A program made the position numbers and the translations under genes. Positions 34,346 to 46,709 of a DNA stretch of 64,000 nucleotides are shown here, piece after piece (position 1 is the first letter of the stretch; each line of letters opens with the position of its first letter). Location: the NCBI RefSeq assembly GCF_963924675.1, contig NC_089232.1, positions 27,974,842 to 28,038,841 on the forward strand, in the 5' to 3' direction. The DNA comes from Phocoena phocoena (taxonomy: Eukaryota > Chordata > Mammalia > Artiodactyla > Phocoenidae). Below the pieces are notes generated by a model. That model worked only from the letters and a program-made list of their open reading frames with translations. It was not told the origin of the DNA and searched no databases.

Positions 34346-36756
34346 ACTGGTCTTTAGTAGTCTTCCAACTACATGTTGTCTATCAAAGAAACATTTTAGA
34401 TATAAGGATACATATCGATTCCAAGTAAAAGGATGAAAAAAGAGATTTCATGCAAATAGTAACCAAAAGAGCACAGGAGTGGCTATATCAATTTCAGACA
34501 AAATAGACTTTAAGTCAAAAACCGTTACAAGAGACGAAGAAATACATCATATAATGATAAAAGGGTCAATTCAGGGCTTCCATGGTTGTGCAGTGGTTAA
34601 GAATCTGCCTGCCAATGCAGGGAACACAGGTTCGAGCCCTGGTCCGGGAAGATCCCACATGCTGCAGAGCAACTAAGCCCATGAGCCACAACTATTGAGC
34701 CTGCACCCTAGAGCCTACGAGCCACAACTACTGAAGCCCGCATACCACAACTACTGAAGCCCACATGCTTAGAGCCCGTACTCTGCAACAATAGAAGCAA
34801 CTGCAATGAGAAGCCCGCAACTAGAGAAAACCCACACAAAGCAACGAGGACCCAATGCAGCCATAAATAAATAAATTTTATTTTTTTAAAAAGGGGTCAA
34901 TTCACCAAGATTTATAAGTATTTATGCACCAAACCTCAGAGCTCCTAAATTAATGAGGCAGATGTTGAAAGAATTGAAGAGAGAAATACACAGCAACATA
35001 AGAGGCTTCAACACCCACTTTCAATAATGAACAGAACAACCATACAGAAGAATAAGGAAATATAGAAATTGAACAGCACTACAGACCAATCAGACATAAC
35101 ATATATACAGAACACTCCACCCAACAACAGAACACATTTTCTCAAGTACACATGCAACATTCTACAGGATAGAACACATGTCTAGCCACAAAGCAAGTCT
35201 TAATAAATTCAAGAAGACTGAAATCATAATACACTATCTTTTCCAATCACAATGGAATGAAACTAGAAACAAATAGCACAAGAAAAACTGGAAATTTTAC
35301 AATATGTGGAAATTAAACACGTGTCTTACAAAACCAGTGGGTCAAACAAGAAGTCACAAAGGAAATTAGAAAATACCTGGACACAGATGAAAACGCAAAA
35401 TGCCAAAAAACTTATGGACGCAGCGAAAGAAGTACTAAGAAGGAAGTTTATAGCCGTAAATGCATATATTAAAAAAAGGCAAGATCTCAAGTAAGCAATC
35501 TAACTTGTACCTCAAGGAACTAAAAGAACTAAACATAAAGCAGGCAGAAGGAAGGAAATAACAAAGATTACAGCACAGATAAATGAAATAGTCAACAGGA
35601 AAAAAAAAAATCATGAAACTAAAAGTGTGCTTTTCAGAAGATCAACAATATTGACAACCTCTTAGCCAGACTGACTAAGGAAAAAAAGAAGACTCAAATA
35701 ATAAAATCAGAAATGAAAGAGGGAATATTACAACCAATGCCACAGAAATAAGGATTATAAGAGAATAAATACTATGAACAACTGTATACCAACAAATTGG
35801 ATAGCCAAGAAGACACACATAAATCCCTAGAAAGACACAACCTACCAAGACTGAATCATGAAAAAATAGAAAATCTGAACAAACATATAACTAGCAAGGA
35901 GATTCAATCAGTAATCAAAAACCTGCCAACACAGAAAAGCCAAGGACCAGATGGCTTCAATCATCCTCAACAAAATACTAGCACACAGAATTCACAACAC
36001 ATTAAAAGAAGTATGTATACACCATGATCAAGTGGGAATTAACCATGAAATGTAAGGATGATTCAACACATAAAAATCAACCAATATAATACTTCACATT
36101 AACAGAATGAAGGACAAAACCACACGATCATCTTGACTGATACAGAAAAAGCAGTTGACAATGCTCAACACCCTTTCATGAAAAAGCACTCAACAAATCA
36201 GGAATGGAAGGAAACTAATCAATATAATAAAGGCCATTTATGAGGGCCCACAACTAACTCACACCACACTCAACAGTGTAAAACTGAAAGCTTTTCCTCT
36301 AAGACCAGGAACAAGGCAAGAATGCCAACTCTTGCCACTTCTATTCAACACATTATTGGAAGTCCCAGCTAGAGCAAAGAGACCCCAGGAATAAACTCTC
36401 ACATACATGGTCAAATGATTTTCAGCAAAGGTATCAAGACCATTCAATGGGAAAAGTATAGTCTTTTCAACAACTGTTGCTCATAAAACTGGTTATCCAC
36501 ATGCAAAAGAATGAAGTTACACTCTCACCTAGCAACATACACAAAACTCAACTCTAAATGGACCGAAGACTTAAATGTTAAGACCTAAAACTATAAAACT
36601 CTTAGAAAACTCAGAGCAAAAGTTGCACAACAGCAGATTTGGCAGTGATTTCCTGGATATGATATCAAAGGCACAAGAAACAAAAAAAACAATAGACAAA
36701 TTGGATTTCATGAAAATTCTTAAATACCTGAATAGACAACAAATCATCCCAAATTG
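34346..36756 (+). repeat. Ancient L1 ORF2, decayed
   Basis: 'tatatcaatttcagacaaaa' (endonuclease region), 'gaagacacacataaatccct', 'gacatggcttcaatcatcct'-type text and 'gaacaaggcaagaatgccaa' run through ORF2 in order. Frames such as 35306-35494 and 35797-36027 are remnants. A SINE interrupts it at 34574 and a young L1 abuts it at about 36757. Confidence 0.75.
34574..34888 (+). repeat. CHR-type SINE, long form
   Basis: gggcttccatggttgtgcag head, long-form middle, tail 'cataaataaataaattttat'. The target copies aaaagggtcaattca (34559-34573) and aaaaggggtcaattca (34889-34904) lie in L1 ORF2. Confidence 0.92.
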
Positions 36757-37578
36757 AGGAGGTGGACTTTGGGAGCAAGATAGATAATTTTTTGCCCTTC
36801 TCCTCTTTTTGTGAGTGTGTATGTGTAGGCTTCTTTGTGAGATTTTGTCTGTATAGCTTTGCTTTCACCATTTGTCCTAGGGTTCTGACCGTCTGGTTTT
36901 TTTCTCTTTTTCTTTTTACTTAAAAAAATTTTTTTTCTTAATAATTATTTTTATTTTAATAACTTTATTTTATTTTATCCTACTTTATTTTATCCTCCTA
37001 CCTTCCTTCCTTCCTTTCTTTCTCTCTATTTTTTCTCCCTTTTATTCTGAGCCGTGTAGATGAAAGGCTCTTGGTGCTCCAGCCAGGGATCAGTGCTGTG
37101 CCTCTGAGGTGGGAGAGCCAACTTCAGGACAGTGGTCCACGAGACCTCCCAGCTCCATGTAAAATCAAACCACGAAAATCTCCCAGAGATCTCCATCTCA
37201 ACACCAAGACCACACCCAGCTTCACTCAATGACCAGCAAGCTACAGTGCTGGACACCCTATGCCAAACAACTAACAAGACAGGAACACAGCCCCATCCAT
37301 TAGCAGAGAGGCTGCCTAAAATCATAATAAGGCTACAGACACCCCAAAACACACCACCAAACGTGGACCTCCCCACCAGGAAGACAAGATCCAGCCTCAT
37401 TCACCAGAACATAGGCACTAGGCCCCTCCACCAGGAAACTACACAACCCACTGAACCAAACTTAGCCACTGGGGGCAGACACCAAAAACAATGGGAACTA
37501 CAAACCTGCAGCCTGCGAAAAGGAGACCCCAAACGCAGTAAGAGAAGCAAAATGAGAAGACAGAAAACCACACAGTAG

Positions 37579-38457
37579 ATGAAGGAGCAAGGTAAAAACC
37601 CACCAGACCTAACAAATAAAGAGGAAATAGGCAGTCTACCTGAAAAAGAATTCAGAATAATGATAGTAAAGATAATCCAAAATCTTGGAAATAGAATAGA
37701 GAAAATGCAAGAAACATTTAACAAGGACCTAGAAGACCTAAAGAGGAAACAAGCAATGATGAACCACACAATAAATGAAATTAAAAATACTCTAGAAGGC
37801 ATCAATAGCAGAATAACTGAGGCAGGAGAACGGAAAAGTGACCTGGAAGATAAAACAGTGGAAATAACTACTGCAGAGCAGAATAAAAAAAAAGAATGAA
37901 AAGAACTGAGGACAGTCTCAGAGACCTCTGGGATAACATTAAATGCACCAACATTCGAATTATAGGGGTCCCAGAAGAAGAAGAGAAAAAGAAAGGGACT
38001 GAGAAAATATTTGAAGAGATTATGGTTGAAAACTTCCCTAATATGGGAAACTTCCCTAATATGGGAAATAGTTAATCAAGTCCAGGAAGCACAGAGAATC
38101 TCATACAGGATAAATCCAAGGAGAAATACGCCAAGACACATATTAATCAAACTATCAAAAATTAAATACAAAGAAAATATATTAAAAGCAGCAAGGGAAA
38201 AACAACAAATAACACACAAGGGAATCCCCATAAGGTTAACAGCTGATCTTTCAGCAGAAACTCTGCAAGCCAGAAGGGAGTGGCAGGACGTATTTAAAGT
38301 GATGAAGGAGAAAAACCTACAACCAAGATTACTCTACCCAGAAAGGATCTCATTCAGATTTGATGGAGAACTTAAAACCTTTACAAACAAGCAAAAGCTG
38401 AGAGAGTTCAGCACCACCAAACCAGCTTTACAACAACTGCTAAAGGAACTTCTCTAG
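37579..38457 (+). pseudogene. L1 ORF1 (RNA-binding protein), disrupted
   Basis: L1 ORF1p is the nucleic-acid-binding chaperone of the retrotransposon. The frame opens at ATG 37579 with a coiled-coil-like, Lys/Glu-rich segment and stops at 37899, where an A run (about 37884-37892) has shifted the frame; the rest continues in another frame to a TAG at 38457, ending LLKELL. An 18-bp tandem duplication (aacttccctaatatggga, 38031-38048 and 38049-38066) is followed by a further frameshift. The C-terminal half (LSAETLQARREWQDVFKVMK) is well preserved. Non-functional. Confidence 0.85.
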
Positions 38458-38515
38458 GCAAGAAACACAAGAGAAGGAAAAGACCTACAAAAATAAACCC
38501 AAAACAATTAAGTAA

Positions 38516-39200
38516 ATGGGAATAGGAACATACATATCGATAATTACCTTAAATGTAAATGGATTAAATGCTCCCACCAAAAGACACAGACTGACTGAAT
38601 GGATACAAAAACAACACCCGTATATATGCTGTCTACAAGAGACCCACTTCAGACCTAGGGACACATACAGACTGAAAGTGAGGAGATGGAAAAAGATATT
38701 CCATGCAAATGGAAATCAGAAGAAAGCTGGAGTAGCAATTCTCATATCAGACAAAACAGACTTTAAAATAAAGACTATTACAAGAGACAAAGAAGGATAC
38801 TACATAATGATCAGAGGATAGATCCAAGAAGAAGGTATAACAGTTGTAAATATTTATGCACCCAACATAGGAGCACCTAAATACATAAGGCAACTACTAA
38901 CAGCCATAAAAGGGGAAATCAACAGTAACGCAATCATAGTAGGGGACTTTAACACCCCACTTCCACCAATGGACAGATCATCCAAAATGAAAATAAATAT
39001 GGAAACATAAGCTTTAAATGATACATTAAACAAGATGGACTTAATTGATATTTATAGGACTTTTCATCCAAAAACAACAGAATACACATTTTTCTCAAGT
39101 GCTCATGCAACATTCTCCAGGATAGATCATATCTTGGGTCAATAATCTAGCCTTGGTAAATTTCAGAAAATTGAAATGATTATCAAGTATCTTTTCCAAC
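38516..39200 (+). pseudogene. L1 ORF2 endonuclease domain, disrupted
   Basis: Starts at ATG 38516 with ISIITLNVNGLNAP and YICCLQETHF, the apurinic-type endonuclease start of L1 ORF2p. Stops occur at 38819 (TAG) and 39008 (TAA), and the frame shifts near 39140. The catalytic-region phrases VGDFNTPL and IDHIL are still readable in part. Confidence 0.85.
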
Positions 39201-39557
39201 TACAACACTAGGAGACTAGATATCAATTACAGGAAAAGATCTGTAAAAAATACAAACACATGAAGCTAAACAATACACTACTTAATAACGAAGTGACCAC
39301 TGAAGAAATCAAAGAGGAAATCAAAAAATACCTAGAAACAAATGACAATGGAGACCTGACGACTCAAAGCCTATGGGATGCAGCAAAAGCAGTTCTAAGA
39401 GGGAAGTTTATAGCAATACAGTCCTGCCTTAAAAACAGGAAACATTCCAAATAAACAACCTAACCTTGCACCTAAAGCAATTAGAGAAAGAAGAACAAAC
39501 AAACCCCAATTTAGCAGAAGGAAAGAAATCATAAAGATCAGATCAGAAATAAATGAA

Positions 39558-39806
39558 GGGCTTCTCTGGTGGCACAGTGGTTGAGAGTCCGCCTGCCGAT
39601 GCAGGGGACGCAGGTTCGTGCCCCGGTCCGGGAAGATCCCACATGCCGCGGAGCGGCTGGGCCCGTGAGCCATGGCCGCTGAGCCTGCGCGTCTGGAGCC
39701 TGTGCTCTGCAATGGGAGAGGCCACAGCAGTGAGAGGCCCGCGTACCGCAAAAACAAAAAAAAAAAACAAAAAAAAAAACAAACAAAAAAAAAAAACAAC
39801 AAAAAA
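39558..39806 (+). repeat. CHR-2-like SINE inside L1 ORF2
   Basis: gggcttctctggtggcacag head, CHR-2 body, and a long A-rich tail (about 39750-39806) with scattered C. Duplication agaaataaatgaa at 39545-39557 and 39807-39819. Confidence 0.94.
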
Positions 39807-40372
39807 AGAAATAAATGAAAAAGAAGGAAACAATAGCAAAGATCAATAAAACTAAAAGCTGGTTCTTTGAGAAGATAAACAAAATTGATAAACCATTAGC
39901 TAGACTCATCAAGAAAAAAAGGGAGAAGACTCAAATCAATAGAATTAGAAATGAAATAGGAGAAACAACAACTGACACTGCAGAAATACAAAAGATCATG
40001 AGAGATTACTACAAGCAGCTCTATGCCAATAAAATGGACAACCTGGAAGAAATGAACAAATTCTTAGAAATGCACAACCTGCCGAGACTGAGCCAGGAAG
40101 AAATATAAAATATGAACAGACCAATCACAAGTAATGAAATTGAAAGTGTGATTTAAAATCTTCCAACAAACAAAAGCCCAGGACCAGACAGCTTCACAGG
40201 CGAATTCTATCAAACATTTGGAGAAGAGCTAACACCTATCCTTCTCAAACTCTTCCAAAATATAGCAGAGGGAGGAACACTCACAAACTCATTCTATGAG
40301 GCCACCATCACCCTGATACCAAAACCAGACAAAGATGTCACAAAGAAAGGAAACTATAGGACAATATCACTG

Positions 40373-40960
40373 ATGAAAATAGATGCAAAAATCCTCAACA
40401 AAATACTAGCAAACAGAATCCAACAGCACATTAAAAGGATCATACACAATGATCATGTGGGGTTTATTCCAGGAATGCAAGGATTCTTCAATATACGCAA
40501 ATCAATCAACGTGATACACCATATTAACAAATTGAAGGACAAAAACCATATGATCATCTCAATAGATGCAGAAAAAGCTTTTGACAAAATTCAACACGCA
40601 TTTATGATAAAAACCCTGCAGAAAGTAGGCACAGAGGGAACTTTCCTCAACATAAAGAAGGCCATATATGACAAACCCACAGCCAACATCATCCTCAATG
40701 GTGAAAAACTGAAAACATTTCCACTAAAATCAGGAAAAAGACAAGGTTGCCCACTCTCACCACTCTTATTCAACATAGCTTTGGAAGTTCTAGCCACAGC
40801 AATCAGAGAAGAAAAAGAAATAAAAGGAATCCATGTCGAAAAAGAAGAAGTAAAGCTGTCACTGTTTGCAGATGACATGATACTATTCATAGAGAATCCT
40901 AAAGATGCTACTAGAAAACTACTAGAGCTAATCAATGAATTTGGTAAAGTAGCAGGATAA
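40373..40960 (+). pseudogene. L1 ORF2 reverse-transcriptase domain fragment
   Basis: A 195-codon open stretch carrying the retrotransposon reverse-transcriptase core: [40 protein letters not shown] and the catalytic FADD at 40865-40876. It ends at a TAA (40958). As part of a broken ORF2 it cannot give a working enzyme. Confidence 0.9.
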
Positions 40961-41131
40961 AAAATAAATGCACAGAAATCTCTGGCATTCTTATACACTC
41001 GTGATGAAAAATCTGAAAGTGAAATTAAGAAAACACTCCCATTTACTATTGCAACAAAAAGAATAAAATATCTAGGAATAAACCTACCTAAGGAGAAAAA
41101 AGAACTGTATGCAGAAAATTATAAGACACTG

Positions 41132-41860
41132 ATGAAAGAAATTAAAGATGATACAAATAGATGGAAAGATATACCATGTTCTTGGATTGGAAGAATCAAC
41201 ATTGTGAAAATGACTCTGCTACCCAAAGCAATCTACAGATTCAATGCAATCCCTATCAAAGTACCACAGGCATTTTTTAGAGAACTAAAACAACAAATTT
41301 CACAATTTGTATGGAAACACAGAAGACCTCGAATAGCCAAAGCAATCTTGAGAAAGAAAAATGGAGCTGCAGGAATCAGGCTCCCTGACTTCAGACTATA
41401 TTACAAAGCTACAGGAATCAAGACAGTATGGTACTGGCACAAAAACAGAAATATAGATCAATGGAACAGGATAGAAAGTTCAGAGATAAACCCACACACA
41501 TATGATCACCTTCTCTTTGATAAAGGAGGCAAGAATATACAATGGAGAAAAGACAGCCTCTTCAATAAGTGGTGCTGGGAAAACTGGACAGGTACATGTA
41601 AAAGTATGAAATTAGAACACTCCCTAACACCATACACAAAAATAAACTCAAAATGGATTAAAGACCTAAATGTAAGGCCAGACACTATCAAACTCTTAGA
41701 GGAAAACATGGGCAGAACACTCTATGACATAAATCACAGCAAGATCCTTTTTGACCCACTTCCTAGAGAAACGGAAATAAAAACAAAAATAAACAAATGG
41801 AACCTAATGAAACTTAAAAGCTTTTGCCCGCGTACCACAAAAAGAAAAAAAAACAACTAA
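41132..41860 (+). pseudogene. L1 ORF2 C-terminal region fused to SINE tail
   Basis: 242 codons: [35 protein letters not shown] and [18 protein letters not shown], typical of the L1 ORF2 C-terminus. After KSFC (about 41826) the frame reads into a SINE 3' tail and poly(A), then stops at 41860. About 430 bp of L1, present in the copy at 4904-6665, is missing here. Confidence 0.88.
41827..41854 (+). repeat. SINE 3'-tail scar
   Basis: cccgcgtaccacaaaaagaa followed by A-rich text equals the last ~15 bases of a CHR-2-like SINE plus its tail. No SINE head is present; L1 sequence joins it directly on both sides. Confidence 0.8.
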
Positions 41861-42571
41861 AAATAGAACAACCATACGACCCAGCAATCTCACTACTGGG
41901 CATATACCCTGAGAAAACCATAATTCAAAAAGAGTTATGTACCAAAATGTTCATTGCAGCTCTATTTACAATAGCCAGGACATGGAAGCAACCTAAGTGT
42001 CCATCGACAGATGAATGGATAAAGAAGATGTGGCACAAATATACAATGGAATATTACTCAGCCATAAAAAGAAACGAAATTGAGTTATTTGTAGTGAGGT
42101 GGATGGACCAAGAGTCTGTCATACAGAGTGAAGTAAGTCAGAAAAAGAAAGACAAATACCGTATGCTAACACATATATATGGAATGTAAGAAAATAAAAT
42201 GTCATGAAGAGCCTAGGGGTAGGACGGGAATAAAGACACAGACCTACTAGAGCATGGACTTGAGTATATGGGGAGGGGGAAGGGTAAGCTGTGATGAAGT
42301 GAGAGAGTGGCATGGACATATATACACTACCAAACGTAGAGTGCATAGCTAGTGGGAAGCAGCCGCATGGCACAGGGAGATCAGCTAGGTGGTTTGTGAC
42401 CACCTAGAGGGGTGGGATAGGGAGGGTGGGAGGGAGGGACGGAGGGAGACGCAAGAGGGAAGAGATATGGGAACATATGTATATGTATATCTGACTCACT
42501 CTGTTGTAAAGCAGAAACTAACACACCATTTTAAAGCAATTATACTCCAATAAAGATGTTAAAAAAAAAAA

Positions 42572-43131
42572 GTACAAGAGAATATTATTCAGCCTTAAAA
42601 GGAAGTTAATCTGGTCATATGTTACAACGTGCATGAACCTTGAGGACATTAAGCTAAGTGAAATAAGCCAGTCACAAAAGACCAATAGTGTATGATTCCT
42701 CTTAAATGAGGTATCCAAATTAATCAAATTCACAGAAACACAAAGTAGAATGGTTGTTACTAGGGGCTGGGGTGAGAGGGAATGCGGAGTTGGTTGTTTA
42801 CAGGTGCAGAGCTTCAGTTTAAGAATTCAGGACATTGGTTGCACAACAATGTTAACATATTTAACATTATTGAACTGTACACTTTAAAATGGTTAACGTG
42901 GTTAAGATGTTATGTGTATTTTACCACATAAAATTTTTTAAAAAATTTTCAATCCCCACATAAACCAAAACAGAAAATTTATTTCTTTTACAAGAAATAC
43001 TAAGGGAAGTGCCTAAGGGACATTTCAGAATGATAAAAGGGTCAATCCACCAAGACTACCTAATAATTAAAAATATATATGCACCTAGCATCAGAGCTCC
43101 AAAACACCTTAAGTAAAAACTAACAGAACTG
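42572..43131 (+). repeat. Ancient L1 3' end and start of another L1 fragment
   Basis: 'gaatattattcagccttaaa', 'tgaaataagccagtcacaaa', 'aattgttaactg'-type 3' UTR to about 42950 is probably the tail of the old L1 at 34346. From 42951, 'agaaatactaagggaagtgc' and 'caatccaccaagactaccta' start another ORF1/ORF2 fragment. Confidence 0.65.
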
Positions 43132-43492
43132 GGAACTGCCCTGGTGGTGCAGTGATTAAGAATCCACCTGCCAATTCAGGGGACATGGGTTCGAGCTCTG
43201 CTCCCGTAAGATCCCACATGCCGCAGAGCAACCAAATCCGTGCACCACAACTACTGAGCCTGCGTTCTAGAGCCCACAAGCCACAGCTACTGAGCCCATG
43301 TGCTGCAACTGCTGAAGCCAGTGCGCCCAGAGCCCATGTTCCGCAAAGGGAGAGGCCACTGCAATGAGAAGCCCAGGCACCGCAGCGAAGAGCAGCCCCC
43401 ACTCCCACAACTAGGGAAAAAGCACGCACGCAGCAACGAACACCCAACACAGCCAAAAATAAATAAATAAATAAGGTTATAAAAAAAAAAAA
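43132..43492 (+). repeat. CHR-type SINE, long form
   Basis: gggaactgccctggtggtgc head, long-form middle, tail 'aaataaataaataaataagg' and an A run. The 17-bp duplication aaaaactaacagaactg occurs at 43115-43131 and 43493-43509. Confidence 0.94.
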
Positions 43493-45267
43493 AAAAACTA
43501 ACAGAACTGAAGGAAAAAAGAGACAATCCAACAATAATTAGACCTCAATACTCCAGGTTCCAAAAGCAGTGGATGGATAGAGATTCTGTGGATGATTCTT
43601 GAACATTAAAAAAACAAAAAAAAACAGAGCAAATGTCAATGGCTCTCCTATATACCAGCAATGAACAACTGGAATTTGAAATTAAAAACACAATACCATT
43701 GGGGCTTCCGTGGCGGTCCAGTGGTTAAGACTCCACACTTCTGCTGCAGGGGGTGCAGGTTTGATCCCTGGTCAGGAAACTAAGATCCCACATGCCACAT
43801 GGCATGGCCAAAAAAACCCTCAAAAAACAAAAAAACACCACAATACCATTTACATTAGCACCCCAAAAATTAAATACTTAGGTATAAATCTAACCAAATA
43901 TATACAAGATCTACATGAGGGAAACTATAAAACTCCGGCGAAAGAAATCAAAAAGGAACTAATTAAATGGATGAATAGTCCTTTTTCATGGTTAGAAAGA
44001 CTCAATACTGTCAACGTCAGTTCCTCCCAACCTGTTGTATAGATTCAATACAATTCCAATCAAAATCCAAGAAAATTATTTTGTGGACATTGACAAACTG
44101 GTTCTAAAGTTTATATGAAGAGTCAAAATACCCAGCATAGCCAGCACAAAATTGAAGAAGCCAAAGTGGGAGGATTGATACTACTTGACTTAAAGACTTA
44201 CTTATAAAGCTACAGCAATCAAGAGTGTGGTATTGGTGAAAGACTAGACAAACAGATCACTGTAACACAACAGGGTCCAGAAATAGACCCACATAAAGAC
44301 AACTGATAATTGACAAAGGAACAAAGGCAACGTAATGGAGCAAAGACAGTCTTTTCAACAAATTATGCTGGAATAACTGGACATCCACGTGCAAAAAGTG
44401 AATCTAGACACAGATCTTACCCCTTCCACAAAACTTAACTCAAAATGGATCATAGATGTAAATGCAGAATGCAAAACTATAAAAACTATAAAACACCTAG
44501 AAGATAATATAGGAGAAAACCTAGATCACCTTGGCTATGGTGATCACTTTTTAGGTACAACACGAAAGGCACAATCCCTGAAATAACTGATAAGCTGCAC
44601 TCATCAAAATTAAAAACCTTTGTTCTGTGGAAGACAATGTCAAGAGAATGAGAAGACAAGCCACAGACTGGGAGAAGATATTTCTAATAGACATATCTGA
44701 TAAGGACTGTTAACCAAAATATACAAAGAACTCTTAAAACTCAACAATATGAACACAAACAACTTGGTTAGAAAATGGGCAACAGACCACCAAAGAAGAT
44801 ATACAACTGGAATAAGCATATGAAAAGATGCTAAGTATCATTTATCATTAGGGAACTGTAAAGTAAAACAATGAGACACTACTACCTACCTATTAGAATA
44901 GCCAAAATCCAAAACACTGACAACAAATGCTGCCAAGGATATGGAACAACAGGAACTCTCATTCACTGCTGAATGATGGTGGGAAAGCAAAATGGTACAG
45001 TCACTTTGTAAGACAATTTGGCAATTTCTTATAAAACTAAACATGTTATTAGCATACAATCTAGTAATCAAACTCCTTGGTACTGACCCAAATGGACTGA
45101 AAAGATGTGTCTACATAAAAGCCTGCACATGGATGTTTAGAGCAGCTTTACACATAACTGCCAAAACTTGAAAGCAACTAAAATATCCTTTAGTAGGTGA
45201 ATGGATAAGATAAACTGTGGTACATCTAGACAATGTAATATTATTCAGCACTAAAAAGAAATGAGCT
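43493..45267 (+). repeat. Ancient L1 ORF2, decayed
   Basis: 'acctcaatactccaggttcc', then (after an internal deletion) 'ctcctatataccagcaatga', 'taggtataaatctaaccaaa', 'gttctaaagtttatatgaag', 'cacagactgggagaagatat' in ORF2 order. Small frames (43860-44042, 44389-44586) are remnants. Confidence 0.75.
43701..43834 (+). repeat. CHR-type SINE, short form
   Basis: ggggcttccgtggcggtcca head and 'aactaagatcccacatgcca', then an A-rich tail. The flank cacaataccatt is present on both sides (to 43700 and to 43850). Confidence 0.9.
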
Positions 45268-45475
45268 GGGCTTCCCTGGTGGCGCAGTGGTTAAGAGTCC
45301 ACCTGCCGATGCAGGGGACACGGGTTCGTGCCCCAGTCCAGGAAGATCCCACATGCCACGGAGCGGCTGGGCCCGTGAGCCATGGCTGCTGAGCCTGCGC
45401 ATCCAGAGCCTGTGCTCCGCAACGGGAGAGGCCACAACAGTGAGAGGCCTGTGTACCACAAAAAAAAAAAAAGAG
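45268..45475 (+). repeat. CHR-2-like SINE
   Basis: gggcttccctggtggcgcag head, CHR-2 body and poly(A). aaaagaaatgagct flanks it (about 45254-45267 and 45476-45489). Confidence 0.94.
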
Positions 45476-45785
45476 AAAAGAAATGAGCTACCAAGTCATG
45501 AAAAGACATGGAGAAACTATATTGTACCATAATGGTGGATACATGCCATTATACGTTTGTCAAAAACCATAGAATGTACAATACCAAAAGTGAGCCCTAA
45601 TGTAAACTCTGGCTTTGGATGTCAATGTAGATTCACTGTAACAAACACACTCCACTCTGATGTGGGATATTGACAGTGGAGGAGGCTGTGCATGTGTGGG
45701 GGCAGGAGGTGGATGGGAAATCTCTGTACTATCTGATCAATTTTTCTTTGAACCTAAAACTGCTCTAAAAAATGGTCTGTTGAGG
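45476..45785 (+). repeat. Ancient L1 3' UTR
   Basis: 'gagctaccaagtcatgaaaa', 'gccattatacgtttgtcaaa', 'ggatattgacagtggaggag', 'aaactgctctaaaaaatggt': end of the L1 begun at 43493. A paralogous 3' end is at 47604-48560. Confidence 0.75.
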
Positions 45786-45905
45786 GAATTCCCTGGGGTG
45801 GTCTAGTGATTAGGATTCCGTGCTTTCACTGCCAAAGGCACGGGTTCAGTCCCTGGTTGGGGAACTAAGATCCCACAAGCTGTGGGGTGCAGCAAAAAAA
45901 AAAAA
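45786..45905 (+). repeat. CHR-type SINE, 'gaattccctgg' short form
   Basis: gaattccctggggtggtcta head, 'gttcagtccctggttgggga' and an A tail. The flanks atggtctgttga and atagtctattga form an imperfect target duplication. Confidence 0.88.
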
Positions 45906-46709
45906 CAAACAACAACATAGTCTATTGAAAAACAACCAAAACAAAAAAAGCTCTGGTCCAGCAATGCAAGGAGTTAGGAAATCATCACTCCCATCCCCAC
46001 AAAAAGAGAAAAAGCTGAACAAATTGAAAATCAACAACTCTTCTTACATCCACCAGGGAACTGAAATGAAGGGCAAACTACAGTCTCCCAAATTAGAGAG
46101 ACAAACGGATACAGAGAATCACAACTTAATGGAACAGAATCCCAGAGCAGACACCACCATGGGGACCTGTAGTAGGGTAGGCAAGCCTGAACTGTAATTG
46201 ACAAATTGCTAGAGGCTCAGGGTAGACAGCCCTGAGATTTAAAAGCTCCTGGGAAACAATCTTAGAGGGGCTCCCACACTTTATGAGTTTTACCTCCAGG
46301 AACTGTACCAGGTTCCACAGTTAAGATCAGAGAAAAATCTCCTCTCGCTCTGGCAGGGGGAGGGCAAAAGCAGCCATTTTGAAACAGGCCTAGAGCATTC
46401 TGTTCTTAACAAGACCTGCCCTCAAAAGAAACTATTTTACCAGAGCCTGGGGTTTTACCAGAGACTAAGTGATGTAGGGGAAGGGAAATACCCAACTCCA
46501 GCCCCCTTCTAGCTTTCCTGTCTCACCTAAGGGGAAAACAATGAGAAACCCTAGTGAAGATCACAGCCCAGGCAAAGTCCTAATAATAGGACTATAGAAC
46601 ACTTACCCTCCACCCACACCTTACCACTACATCAACAGGGCTCCTGATAATGATGGTATATGAATGAAAGAACAGCACAACTCATACCTTACTTAAGAAG
46701 TCCTTAGAG
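45906..46709 (+). repeat. Ancient L1 5' UTR-like segment
   Basis: 'aagagaaaaagctgaacaaa', 'cagcaactcttcttacatcc'-like text, 'cagagcagacaccaccatgg' and 'cttaacaagacctgccctca' look like an old L1M 5' UTR. It continues after the SINE at 47068. The family is uncertain. Confidence 0.5.

Larger units (their letters stand above)
36757..42571 (+). repeat. Nearly full-length but dead young L1
   Basis: Order seen: 5' UTR (36757-37578), ORF1 (37579-38457, broken), ORF2 endonuclease (from 38516), reverse transcriptase (40373-40960), C-terminal domain (41132-41860) and a 3' UTR ending aataaagatgtt plus poly(A) at about 42571. A CHR SINE sits inside ORF2 (39558) and a SINE-tail scar with an L1 deletion is at 41827. 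Several stops and frameshifts rule out activity. The exact 5' end and a target duplication could not be fixed. Confidence 0.85.

Noticed and set aside
37026..37400. Antisense 124-codon frame in the L1 5' UTR (an ORF0-like position)
   Set aside because: Located where primate L1s have an antisense ORF, but there is no recognisable similarity or splice evidence; left out as a gene.
37401..37805. 134-codon minus-strand hydrophobic frame over L1 ORF1
   Set aside because: Shadow of the sense L1 reading frame.
40373..40960. Intact reverse transcriptase as a domesticated or group II-type RT
   Set aside because: Flanked by L1 ORF2 endonuclease and C-terminal remnants in order, so it is simply part of a dead L1.
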